Below, in pieces: positions 1 to 10,300 of a DNA stretch of 64,000 nucleotides. The notes below the pieces were generated by a model, which was not told the DNA's origin, did not search any database, and saw nothing but the letters and a program-made list of their open reading frames with translations. The translations under genes and the position numbers were made by a program. How positions within the stretch are numbered: the first letter of the stretch is position 1; every line of letters begins with the position of its first letter. This DNA comes from Marinobacterium lutimaris (lineage in GTDB: Bacteria; Pseudomonadota; Gammaproteobacteria; Pseudomonadales; Balneatricaceae). The stretch covers positions 1 through 64,000 of the forward strand of contig NZ_FNVQ01000002.1 in NCBI RefSeq assembly GCF_900108065.1. The letters are read 5' to 3'.

Positions 1-3000
1 ATCGAACAGGGCGGCGCGATTCGTGCCGACGGCGGCAAGGTTTTATTGACCGCCCGCGCCGCCGGCAAGCTCGCCACCAGCGTGATCAACCACACCGGTA
101 TTACCCAGGCGCAGACGCTGGCCACCGGCGAGAAAGGCGAGATCGTGCTGCTGGGCGATATGCAGCAGGGCCAGGTGCAGGTCGCCGGTACGCTGGATGC
201 GTCGGCGCCTGTCGTTGATGGCAAAGGCGGCGATGGCGGCTTTATCGAAACCAGTGCCGCCAAGGTCGATTTAAAGGAAGGAGTTCGCGTCACGACCCTG
301 GCGGAACGCGGCAAGACCGGTGAATGGCTGATCGACCCGACCGATATCAATATCACCACGGGCGCCTCCGCTGACGCGGTTCTAACGAACCTTGCATTCA
401 GCAACTTGAGGCTCGATACCACCAGCGAAGGGGCAGACGCCGGTAACATCCGTATCGATGCGGACCTGAGCTGGGACGCCGCCAACACGCTGACACTGTT
501 AGCCGACAACGATATAGCGATCAACGGTGACATTACCGCTACCAATGGCGGCCTGACCCTGAATGCGGGCGGTGAGATCAGCGCAGGCGGCGCGGTAAAC
601 GTGGGCACCTTCGACCTGCAAAGCGGCGACTGGACCCAGCTGGGCGGCACCCTGCCAGCGTTCTCGGCGGATGACTTCCGCCTTAGTACTGGCAACGCTT
701 CTTTCCTGAGGGCCACTGCCGGCGACGGCAGCGAGGGCAACGCCTACCGGATTTTTGATATCTACGGCCTGCAGGGCATGGCCTCGCGCAGCCTATTAAG
801 CAGCGACTTTACGTTGACCAGCACCCTGGATGCCAGCGGCACCGCCAACTGGAACGGCGGCGCGGGTTTTGTGCCCATCGGTGACTCGAGCAATCGCTAC
901 ACCGGCGATTTTGATGGCGGTGGGCATATCATTTACGGGCTTACGATCAATCGCGCCGGTACGGACAGGGTTGGGTTATTCGGGGCGATAAATGGCAGCC
1001 ATATTCGACATATCGGCCTTCAGAATGCGTCTATCCTGGGACGGTACGATGTTGGTGGCCTAGTCGGTCATGGGGTTAACGCCGGCCAGATCAGCCACAG
1101 TTATGTGCAGGGAAGTATTACCGGAAGTTATCGAAGCGGCGGCCTTGCAGGAAACTTCAGTGGGACCATTGAGCAGAGTTACAGCACCGGTACCGTGGAT
1201 ATTGGCTCTGCCAGCTATGCCGGCGGTTTGGTGGGCGAGATGGTCGGCCAAATCACGGATAGCTACTCCACCGCAACAGTTGAAGGTCTCGTCGATAACA
1301 CAGGCGGGCTAGTCGGCCGAATGAGCGGCAACATCAGCGGCAGCTACGCCGCAGGCAATGTACGCGGCGGGGATAATGTGGGCGGCCTCGTCGGCGACAT
1401 GCTCGCTGGTAGCAACATTAGCAACAGCTTTGCCACTGGCAATGTAAACGGTAACGGTAACGGCTGGAATATCGGCGGGCTCGCTGGAGATAGCCGCGCC
1501 ACTATTAGCCATAGCTATGCTACCGGCAATGTGCAAGGGGGGAGCTACACTGGCGGGCTGGTTGGCGATAACTATGGCTCAATCACTCAAAGCTATGCGT
1601 CCGGCGATGTAAGCGGCGGTGAGGGTGTTGGCGGGTTGGTTGGCTTTAACTTCGGCGCCTCTATCAACCAAAGCTACGCCACCGGCCGCGTCTCAGGTGG
1701 GTGGTATCACCTTGGCGGTTTGGTTGGCCTCAACTCCGGTGGCTCTATCAGCCAAAGCTACGCCACGGGCGATGTCAGTGGCACTATCAGAGAGATCGGC
1801 GGCTTGGTTGGCCTCAACTCCGGTGGCTCTATCAGCCAAAGCTACGCCACCGGCCGGATCAGTAGCAGTACCGGGGTGACTGGCGCATTGGTCGGGGGCA
1901 ACACCGGTGGTACGCTGACCGACAACTACTGGAACACCGAAACCAGCGGCCAGGCCGGTGCGGTAGGCGACGGCAGCGATGACGGCACCACCGGCCTGAC
2001 CACCGCGCAGATGTTTGACGCGGCCAACTTCTTAGGCTTCGACTTTGCCGATATCTGGGCCAACGCAGACGATCAGACCACCCCCTACCTGCGCGCGCTG
2101 GCCGGCAACCGGGTGTTCAACAAAAACGACCTTCCCACGGGCACCATCGATGCCAGCAACCGACCCGCACTCTACACCGTGATTCTGGATATCGACCAGT
2201 TACAGGCAATGCAAAACGATCTCTCGGCCAACTATCTGCTCGGCAATGATATCGATGCCTCTGCCACGGCTGGCTGGAACAGCGGCGCGGGCTTTGATCC
2301 GCTGGGCGCGTCGGATAACCGCTTTAGTGGTCTGTTCGACGGTTTGGGATACTCCATCGACCGCCTGACCATTCAGCGCCCTGAGCAGTCCGGTGTGGGT
2401 TTATTCAGTTATACCGATGAAGACAGCGAGATCCGCAACCTCGGTTTAACCAATGTGGATATTCGCGGCCAAAACTTTGTTGGCAGCCTGGTCGGTAACG
2501 GTTACGGCAGTCTTTATGGCGTGTTCGCAACGGGCAGCCTGGCGGGCGATTTCACCGTCGGTGGCCTTGCCGGATTGAGCCAGAACAGCATCACCGAGAG
2601 CTACGCCGATGTGGATATCAACGCCATCTCCATCGCTGGCGGCCTGGCGGGATCTCAGGTTGGCGATATCGAAAACAGCTACGCCACCGGTGATATCCAG
2701 GTGCAGGTAGACCCTTCGATAGGCTCGGCCGGCGGACTAGCCGGCATGTTTGATGGGTTCATTAACGACAGCTACAGCACAGTTATTATCAACGACAGCT
2801 TTGCGCGTCTTCTGGGCTCCTGGCTGGCAGGCGGAACCGCCAATGCCTACTACGCCAATACCGACGAAAACGGCAACGCGCTGATTGATGGTGGTCCTCT
2901 CAGCGGCGGCTGGAGCAAAAGCTGGGCGGAGCTGACCCAGCTCGACACCTTCTACGCCTGGGAACCGAATATCGACGCCCAGGGCGGCTCAGGTTCAGTC

Positions 3001-6000
3001 TGGCGCATCTACGATGGCTACACAACGCCTCTACTGCGCCGTTTTTTAAAGGCTCTCGAGGTCAGCGCCGAGGATACGACCCTCACCTATAACGGCACCG
3101 AACAAAGCGGCAACTGGAGCGCCAGTGCCCCTTACGATGCCGAGCATATTTACGGGCAACCGATTGGCGGTAAAAACGCCGGCAGCTACACCCTCGATAT
3201 GCGTGGCCTTTACTCCGGCCAGCAGGGCTACGACCTGATTATCACCAGTGAGCCAGGCACCCTGACAATCAACAAGGCCCAGGCCACCGTCACCGCCAAT
3301 AGCGGCAGCACCACCTATAACGGTGCCAACCAGCAGGTGAATGGCTTTACGGTTGACGGTCTGGTCGGCGGCGAAGACCAGAGTGTACTGAACGATGTAT
3401 CAACTTCCGGCGGCAGCGGCAAGAACGCCGGCACCTATGTGCATACGGTTGATGGCACCGACGGCAACTACGAGCTGACCTTTGTCGATGGTGCCCTCAC
3501 CATCGATAAGGCCCAGGCTACGGTCACTGCCAACAGCCGCAGCACCACTTACAACGGGGCCAACCAAAACATCAGCGGCTTCAGCGTTGATGGCCTGGTC
3601 GGCGGCGAAGACCAGAGTGTACTGAACGATGTATCAACTTCCGGCGGCAGCGGCAAGAACGCCGGCACCTATGTGCATACGGTTGATGGCACCGACGGCA
3701 ACTACGAGCTGACCTTTGTCGATGGTGCCCTCACCATCGATAAGGCCCAGGCTACGGTCACTGCCAACAGCCGCAGCACCACTTACAACGGGGCCAACCA
3801 AAACATCAGCGGCTTCAGCGTTGATGGCCTGGTCGGTGGCGAAGCTCAGAGCGTGCTGACCGATGTCAGCACCTCCGGCGGTAGCGGCAAGAACGCCGGT
3901 ACCTACGCCCATACGGTTGATGGTACCGACGGTAACTATGAACTCACCTTTGTCGACGGCGCCCTGACCATCGATAAGGCCCAGGCTACCGTCACCGCCA
4001 ATAGCGGCACTACCACCTATAACGGCGCTAACCAGCAGGTGAATGGCTTTAGCGTTGATGGCCTGGTCGGCGGCGAAGATCAAAGCGTGCTGACCGATGT
4101 ATCCACCACTGGCGGCAGCGGCAAGAACGCCGGTACCTATGTGCACCGCGCAGCCGGTACCGACGGCAACTATGAGCTCACCTTTGTCGACGGCGCCCTG
4201 ACCATCGACAAAGCCCAGGCTACGGTGACGGCCAATAGCGGCACCACCACCTATAACGGTGCCAACCAGCAGGTGAACGGCTTCAGCGTTGATGGTCTGG
4301 TCGGCGGCGAAGATCAGAGCGTGCTGACCGATGTATCCACCTCTGGCGGCAGCGGCAAGAACGCCGGTACCTATGTGCACCGCGCAGCCGGCACCGACGG
4401 TAACTATGAACTGACCTTTGTCGATGGCGCCCTGACCATTGATAAGGCCCAGGCTACCGTCACCGCCAATAGCGGCACTACCACCTATAACGGCGCTAAC
4501 CAGCAGGTGAATGGCTTTAGCGTTGATGGCCTGGTCGACGGCGAAGATCAAAGCGTGCTGAGCGAAGTTTCCACCACTGGCGGCAGCGGCAAGAACGCCG
4601 GTACCTACGCCCATACGGTTGATGGCACTGATGGTAACTACGAACTGACCTTTGTGGATGGTGCCCTCACCATCGATAAGGCCCAGGCTACGGTGACGGC
4701 CAACAGCGGCAGCACCACCTATAACGGTGCTAACCAGCAGGTGAATGGCTTCAGCGTCGATGGCCTGGTCGGCGGCGAAGACCAGAACGTTCTTTCTGAC
4801 GTAACTACCTCCGGCGGTAGCGGCAAGAACGCCGGTACCTATGTGCACCGCGCAGCCGGTACCGACGGCAACTATGAGCTCACCTTTGTCGACGGCGCCC
4901 TGACCATCGACAAAGCCCAGGCTACGGTCACTGCCAATAGCGGTAACACTACCTATAACGGCACCAACCAGCAGGTGAACGGCTTTAGGGTTGATGGCCT
5001 CGTGGGCGGCGAAGATCAGAGTGTTCTTTCTGACGTGACCACCTCCGGCGGCAGCGGTAAAAACGCCGGTAACTATGTGCATACGGTTGATGGCACCGAC
5101 AGTAACTACGAGCTGACCTTCGTCGACGGCGCCCTGACCATCGATAAAGCCCAGGCCACCGTCACTGCCAACAGCGGCAGCACCATCTATAACGGCGCCA
5201 ACCAGCAGGTGAACGGCTTTACGGTTGACGGTCTGGTCGGTGGCGAAGATCAGAGCGTGCTGACAGACGTTTCCGCCTCTGGCGGCAGCGGCAAGAACGC
5301 CGGCACCTATGTGCACCGTGCTGAAGGCACCGACGGTAACTACGAGCTGACCTTTGTCGACGGCGCCCTGACCATCGATAAAGCCCAGGCCACCGTCACC
5401 GCCAACAGCGGCACTACTACCTATAACGGCCCTAACCAGCAGGTGAATGGCTTTAGCGTTGATGGCCTCGTGGGCGGCGAAGACCAGAGTGTTCTTTCTG
5501 ACGTGACCACCTCCGGCGGCAGCGGCAAGAACGCCGGTACCTATGTACACCGCGCAGCCGGCACCGACGGCAACTATGAGCTGACCTTTGTCGATGGCTC
5601 CCTGACCATCGATAAGGCCCAGGCCACCGTCACCGCCAATAGCGGCAGCACCACCTATAACGGTGCCAACCAGCAGGTGAATGGCTTTACGGTTGACGGT
5701 CTGGTCGGCGGCGAAGACCAGAGTGTACTGACCGATGTATCAACTTCCGGCGGCAGCGGCAAGAACGCCGGCACCTATGTGCATACGGTTGATGGCACCG
5801 ACGGCAACTACGAGCTGACCCTTGTCGATGGCGCCCTGACCATCGATAAGGCCCAGGCCACCGTCACTGCCAATAGCGGCAGCACCACTTACAACGGGGC
5901 CAACCAAAACATCAGCGGCTTCAGCGTTGATGGCCTGGTCGGTGGAGAAGACCAGAGTGTACTGACCGATGTATCAACTTCCGGCGGCAGCGGTAAAAAC

Positions 6001-6948
6001 GCCGGCACCTATGTACACCGTGCTGAAGGTACCGACGGTAACTACGAGCTGACTTTTGTGGACGGCGCCCTGACCATCGATAAGGCCCAGGCCACCGTCA
6101 CCGCCAACAGCGGCAGCACCACCTATAACGGTGCTAACCAGCAGGTGAACGGCTTTACGGTTGACGGTCTGGTAGGCGGTGAAGATCAGAGCGTGCTCAC
6201 CGATGTCAGCACCTCCGGCGGCAGCGGTAAAAATGCCGGCACCTATGTACACCGCGCAGCCGGCACCGACGGTAACTACGAGCTGACCTTTGTCGATGGC
6301 TCCCTGACCATCGATAAGGCCCAGGCGACGGTCACCGCCAACAGCGGTACCACTACCTATAACGGTGCTAACCAGCAGGTGAACGGCTTTACGGTTGACG
6401 GTCTGGTCGGCGGCGAAGACCAGAGCGTACTCACCGATGTATTTACTACTGGCGGTAGCGGCAAAAACGCCGGCACCTACGCCCATACAGTTGATGGCAC
6501 CGACGGTAACTACGAGCTGACCTTTGTCGATGGCGCCCTGACCATCGATAAGGCGCCGCTGATTATCACGGCCAACAATCTGACCTGGGTACTAGATGGT
6601 TCCGCCTGGAGAGGCGGAAACGGAGTCATCTATCGCGGCTTTGTTAAAGAAGAAGACGCATCGGTGCTCACCGGTCTGCTGCAGTGGGGTGGCTCCTCTC
6701 AAGGGGCCACTGAAGCCGGAATCTTCAGTCTGGTGCCATACGGACTCGATGCGGCTAACTACACTCTGACCTTTAACGAGGGCATGTTAGAAATCATCAC
6801 CCCGATGGATACCGTCGGTACGCCTTACCACCGCAGTATCCAGCAGGCCCAGCGCATACCCAACACCAAAAATACAGCTGCCCAGGATCAACGCGAGACT
6901 CCGTATACCGAAGTCAGAATCGTAGATAACGGGATAAGATTACCCTGA
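1..6948 (+). CDS. Filamentous haemagglutinin-like adhesin (TpsA type), 5'-truncated by window edge
   Basis: The reading frame is open from base 1, so the start lies upstream; 2,315 residues are visible. The first ~120 residues carry the signature of the end of the haemagglutination-activity region of two-partner-secretion exoproteins (DGGKVLLTARAAGKL, then GGFIETSAAKV and GEWLIDPTDI). Next come GLUG motifs (GGLVG spaced by SYATG/SYSTG; bases ~1050-1930 and a second group ~2480-2830), predicted to form a beta-helix. Then follow 14 exact 78-residue repeats of MBG/YDG type (3274-6549) and a degenerate last unit with a ~70-residue polar tail ending in RLP. By family such proteins are exported through a TpsB pore and act in adhesion or aggregation. 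No TpsB gene is in view; it would be expected upstream. A hairpin terminator follows the stop. The family call is strong; the ligand is unknown. Confidence 0.9.
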   Translation: MEQGGAIRADGGKVLLTARAAGKLATSVINHTGITQAQTLATGEKGEIVLLGDMQQGQVQVAGTLDASAPVVDGKGGDGGFIETSAAKVDLKEGVRVTTLAERGKTGEWLIDPTDINITTGASADAVLTNLAFSNLRLDTTSEGADAGNIRIDADLSWDAANTLTLLADNDIAINGDITATNGGLTLNAGGEISAGGAVNVGTFDLQSGDWTQLGGTLPAFSADDFRLSTGNASFLRATAGDGSEGNAYRIFDIYGLQGMASRSLLSSDFTLTSTLDASGTANWNGGAGFVPIGDSSNRYTGDFDGGGHIIYGLTINRAGTDRVGLFGAINGSHIRHIGLQNASILGRYDVGGLVGHGVNAGQISHSYVQGSITGSYRSGGLAGNFSGTIEQSYSTGTVDIGSASYAGGLVGEMVGQITDSYSTATVEGLVDNTGGLVGRMSGNISGSYAAGNVRGGDNVGGLVGDMLAGSNISNSFATGNVNGNGNGWNIGGLAGDSRATISHSYATGNVQGGSYTGGLVGDNYGSITQSYASGDVSGGEGVGGLVGFNFGASINQSYATGRVSGGWYHLGGLVGLNSGGSISQSYATGDVSGTIREIGGLVGLNSGGSISQSYATGRISSSTGVTGALVGGNTGGTLTDNYWNTETSGQAGAVGDGSDDGTTGLTTAQMFDAANFLGFDFADIWANADDQTTPYLRALAGNRVFNKNDLPTGTIDASNRPALYTVILDIDQLQAMQNDLSANYLLGNDIDASATAGWNSGAGFDPLGASDNRFSGLFDGLGYSIDRLTIQRPEQSGVGLFSYTDEDSEIRNLGLTNVDIRGQNFVGSLVGNGYGSLYGVFATGSLAGDFTVGGLAGLSQNSITESYADVDINAISIAGGLAGSQVGDIENSYATGDIQVQVDPSIGSAGGLAGMFDGFINDSYSTVIINDSFARLLGSWLAGGTANAYYANTDENGNALIDGGPLSGGWSKSWAELTQLDTFYAWEPNIDAQGGSGSVWRIYDGYTTPLLRRFLKALEVSAEDTTLTYNGTEQSGNWSASAPYDAEHIYGQPIGGKNAGSYTLDMRGLYSGQQGYDLIITSEPGTLTINKAQATVTANSGSTTYNGANQQVNGFTVDGLVGGEDQSVLNDVSTSGGSGKNAGTYVHTVDGTDGNYELTFVDGALTIDKAQATVTANSRSTTYNGANQNISGFSVDGLVGGEDQSVLNDVSTSGGSGKNAGTYVHTVDGTDGNYELTFVDGALTIDKAQATVTANSRSTTYNGANQNISGFSVDGLVGGEAQSVLTDVSTSGGSGKNAGTYAHTVDGTDGNYELTFVDGALTIDKAQATVTANSGTTTYNGANQQVNGFSVDGLVGGEDQSVLTDVSTTGGSGKNAGTYVHRAAGTDGNYELTFVDGALTIDKAQATVTANSGTTTYNGANQQVNGFSVDGLVGGEDQSVLTDVSTSGGSGKNAGTYVHRAAGTDGNYELTFVDGALTIDKAQATVTANSGTTTYNGANQQVNGFSVDGLVDGEDQSVLSEVSTTGGSGKNAGTYAHTVDGTDGNYELTFVDGALTIDKAQATVTANSGSTTYNGANQQVNGFSVDGLVGGEDQNVLSDVTTSGGSGKNAGTYVHRAAGTDGNYELTFVDGALTIDKAQATVTANSGNTTYNGTNQQVNGFRVDGLVGGEDQSVLSDVTTSGGSGKNAGNYVHTVDGTDSNYELTFVDGALTIDKAQATVTANSGSTIYNGANQQVNGFTVDGLVGGEDQSVLTDVSASGGSGKNAGTYVHRAEGTDGNYELTFVDGALTIDKAQATVTANSGTTTYNGPNQQVNGFSVDGLVGGEDQSVLSDVTTSGGSGKNAGTYVHRAAGTDGNYELTFVDGSLTIDKAQATVTANSGSTTYNGANQQVNGFTVDGLVGGEDQSVLTDVSTSGGSGKNAGTYVHTVDGTDGNYELTLVDGALTIDKAQATVTANSGSTTYNGANQNISGFSVDGLVGGEDQSVLTDVSTSGGSGKNAGTYVHRAEGTDGNYELTFVDGALTIDKAQATVTANSGSTTYNGANQQVNGFTVDGLVGGEDQSVLTDVSTSGGSGKNAGTYVHRAAGTDGNYELTFVDGSLTIDKAQATVTANSGTTTYNGANQQVNGFTVDGLVGGEDQSVLTDVFTTGGSGKNAGTYAHTVDGTDGNYELTFVDGALTIDKAPLIITANNLTWVLDGSAWRGGNGVIYRGFVKEEDASVLTGLLQWGGSSQGATEAGIFSLVPYGLDAANYTLTFNEGMLEIITPMDTVGTPYHRSIQQAQRIPNTKNTAAQDQRETPYTEVRIVDNGIRLP
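1054..1920 (+). repeat. GLUG-motif array inside the adhesin
   Basis: About 12 imperfect units of 22-28 residues follow the pattern GGLVG-x(4-8)-I-x-x-SYATG-x-V. A second, shorter group lies at roughly 2480-2830. The DNA copies are diverged, unlike the downstream 234-bp array, so this array is older or under different constraint. GLUG motifs are common in bacterial surface adhesins; the exact unit count depends on how loosely the pattern is read. Confidence 0.8.
3274..6549 (+). repeat. 14 tandem 234-bp (78-residue) MBG/YDG-type repeats
   Basis: Units begin with an AAG codon at 3274, 3508, 3742 and then every 234 bp up to 6316; the 15th, diverged copy starts at 6550. There are no indels between units. 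Each encodes KAQATVTANS..TTYNG...GKNAGTYVH..., with the core words YNG, VDGLVGGE and GSGKNAGTY. Variation is concentrated at a few codons (GSTT/GTTT/SRST; HTVDGT/HRAAGT/HRAEGT). Units 1-3 share a perfect 242-bp match at offset 234 (3361-3602 against 3595-3836), which points to recent expansion by slippage or unequal recombination. Confidence 0.97.
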
Positions 6949-6981
6949 ATCTCACAACTTTCTGAAGACAGCCTCTCCAGT

Positions 6982-7022
6982 CCGCCCTGACCGAACCACT
7001 TCGGCCCGGGCGGTCTCATTTT
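6982..7022 (+). terminator. Rho-independent terminator after the adhesin gene
   Basis: A GC-rich stem, ccgccctgaccgaa paired with ttcggcccgggcgg (6982-6995 with 7000-7013, a few mismatches), is followed by tctcatttt. It starts 33 bases after the adhesin stop codon, a good position for its terminator. Confidence 0.6.
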
Positions 7023-7390
7023 GCGAGCTGCAATAAGCCACAGCACCGATAAGCACAAAGCACTGACTCCCCCATGACGTCCAAATACGTGGCTCTATCT
7101 GTAAGGGGCCATCATCGCCGCCCACATTGCCAAGCCCCTCTCTTCCATAGCATCCCATTGATTTTATACCTGATAATTCAATCCTCTGCGCCGGGACAGT
7201 AGAACCCGTTTTCGATTTAAACTTGCCCGAGGCGACAGGAAAGGTATATTGGTCGTCATATAACCAAAAGCGCAGACGAAAGCCGCAATTATATTCAAAC
7301 AAGCTAATAGAAACGCAAGACTACGCGCTCCTATACGGCCGAGAGAAGACCGGCCTCTATATTCAAGTGTGGAAAAGCAGACAATAATTC
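7023..7390. other. Intergenic region between adhesin and STAND regulator genes
   Basis: About 370 bases without a convincing gene. A 116-codon minus-strand frame (7302-6952) exists, but it starts with TTG, lacks a ribosome binding site and runs through the terminator hairpin, so it is not called. The base composition becomes more AT-rich towards 7390. I see no clear promoter or operator beyond that. Confidence 0.5.
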
Positions 7391-10300
7391 ATGGACGGAT
7401 CTTCGGTCATCAGCAGCAAGCTGACAGCTCCCATTTTGTCGAACATCTTGCGTCGCGATCATTTGATTGAGTCTCTGGACTCCGCACAGGCGCCGTTGAC
7501 CTGGATTTCAGCACCTGGTGGTGCAGGCAAAACAACACTGATCGCAGACTTCGTTCAGCATAAAAACACCACCAATATCTGGTTAAAGATCGATCATTCT
7601 GATTGCTCTCCAGGAGCATTTTTCCACCATTTATCGCTTGCTGCTAAAAGAGCATTCTCCGATGATGATCTGAGCTTGCCAAAATTTACACTTGAGTACT
7701 CCTTAGGACCAGATACATTCTCGGACAATTTTTTTAATACTCTCGCCACTCATGCTGCTGATGGCGAGACACTTCTGGTTCTTGATGACTACCACGAGCT
7801 TTCGTCCGAGTCCCCTGTACACAGGCTTGTAAGCCGGTTTGCTGAACGCCTGCCTGAGCACTTCAAGATTATAGTGGCCAGTCGCGAGACACCGACGCCG
7901 GAGTTTGTGACTGTTAAGGCAAGAGGCAACATGTATCGCCTCGACTGGCAAGATATAAAATTTTCCCGCAGCGAAACCAGGCAGTTTTTAAAAAAAGAAT
8001 CTACAGATAATGTAAATAATTCATTAATAGATATCATATTGGATGAAACCGCTGGATGGGCGGCGGGAATCCGATTGATTTCATCCAACCTACTCTTGGG
8101 CGCTAACAAATCAACCCCGGAGACGAGCAAAAACTTATTTAAACACCTAAACCAGGATAGCTTTGAGTTTTTTGCAAAAGAAGTATTCTATAATTTATCA
8201 TCCGATACCAAGACACTATTATTAAAAACTTCTTTTATGCCATTTTTCACCGATATTATGGCGAAAAATATAACGGGCCTCAATAATAGTGCCAAGCTGA
8301 TTGATACGCTGAGGAGATCCAATCTTTTCATCGAGTCTCATCCAGGTGCGAATGAAACCTACAGTTTCCATCCTCTCTTCAAGAAATATCTGAATAACGT
8401 CTTTGCTGCGACCTACTCGCCACAGGAGCTCGCAGAGACCCTAAGCCAGTCAGCACAACTGCTCGTCGACCAGGGTGCTTATGAAGCGGCGATTGAGCTT
8501 AACATAGACACCCGCCGCTTCTCCGACGCCAAACAGCTGATTAAAGTAAATGCGCGTCATTTTATCGACCAAGGATTGATACAACAGCTCACCCGCTGGC
8601 TCGATAGCATTCCAGATGAGTTCATCAATGGAGATCCGGATACCCTTCTGTTGATGGGTAAGATCCAGCTTATCGCTTCACCGGTTCACGCCTGCACAAT
8701 GATCCGTCGGGCCATCAGTGCTTACACTGAAGCTGAGCAGATCGAACAGGCGATTCTAGCCTACGGGGATTACTTTGAAGCCTTGGCGATCTCCGGCACC
8801 GGCTACGATTTACTTGAAACCAGCCTTGAAGAGTTGGAGGAGCTGCTACTGCGCTGTAGCGGCGATATAACGAACCTTTGCGAGAGCCTGGCCTGCGTCG
8901 TGCTGTTTGCAACCTCATTCAGGACCCTGAACCACCCACTGCAAGCGCGCTGGAAAGCCTCTGCCAAGGCGGCACTGGAGCACTGCGACGACCCGGTTGC
9001 CCTGCTAAGGCGCTGCAACAACATGATGATCTATTATCGTTTTGCCGGGGAGGATCGCAGCACCTATCACCTGCTGAATATTTTGCAGCCCATACGCCAG
9101 CAGCTGGAATCTATTCCTGTACTAAAACTGCAGACGCAGCTGATCGACGCTTTTCAGTACGGCTATGTTCTGGGAAGCGGGAAAAAAGCGATTGAGGTGT
9201 GCAGAAACAGTCTAGAAGAAGGTAGTAAATCCGGTATTCGGTTATACGAATTCTGGTTCCGTTATATTCTGATTTTATCTCTGCTTCGCGATGATGAGTT
9301 TGCATTGGCTGACGATGAAATACAGCTTCTGCTGGACCAGTATACCCAGATGCCCGATGTACGCCGTGCCGATATTCTTTTCCTGTCCGGTGTTTCCGCT
9401 TTATACAAAGCAGACCTTTTCAAAGCCAAGCATGATTTGGGCAAAGCCAATGAGTTGTATCGTACTTCCGGAGCGACCTACCCTGTGCACTGGTCGAACA
9501 TAGTACTGGCGTTTTCCTGTTATGAGCTGGGGGAACTCGATAAGGCCCGGTCCATTCTTAAGGAACTATCGGATAGCAAGTGGCTTGGCTCCAACTATTT
9601 GAAATACCAAGCGTTATGTGTAGAAGCTTGGCTGGATTATAGCAACGAAAACGATAGCAGCAGTGACAAGCTGACCGATGCGTTTGAGCTCGCCCACCGG
9701 CAGAACTTTATCTTTATACCGACCATCGGCAAGAAACTGTTTACTTGTTTATGTGAGAAAGCCCTACTCAACGGTATTGAAGCAGACTATGTCAGAAAGA
9801 TCATAAAGGAACACAACCTGCTGCCTGTATCGCCGTCACTCTATGCACACCTCTGGCCGTACAGCATCCGAATTCATACGCTCGATAGCTTCCAGGTAGT
9901 AGCAGCCGCAGGCGATCTCGAAGAGAGCATCACACTGCAACAAAAGCCGCTCGAGCTATTGAAATTCATTATTTCTTACGGCGGCAAAAACATTAGTCTC
10001 GACTTTATCGCAGATAACCTTTGGCGAGACGCCGATGGCGATGCGGCTTACAAATCGTTAAAAACCACGCTTTACCGCCTAAGAAAAAGCCTGGGCGATG
10101 ATCAGTATATTATTACCCGCAACAACACCCTGTCACTGTCGGAGGACTGCTGGGTCGATGCACTTGCTTTCTGGGAGTCCCCGGCCGATATCGACTCGTG
10201 CAATGTTCAAAGCGCTCAGGTATTAGCAGACACCTTCAAGCAGCCGTTCCTATGTGAATATCATGGCGAAGCCTGGATCGACAGCGCCCGTGAAAGAATC

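Noticed and set aside
3634-5550. Long minus-strand frame (638 codons) opposite the adhesin repeats
   Set aside because: It repeats with the same 234-bp period as the sense gene and encodes low-complexity Ala/Gly/Val sequence; it is a shadow of the repeat array.
6952-7302. 116-codon minus-strand frame after the adhesin gene
   Set aside because: It starts with TTG, has no ribosome binding site, and its end is formed by the terminator hairpin; no family is recognised.
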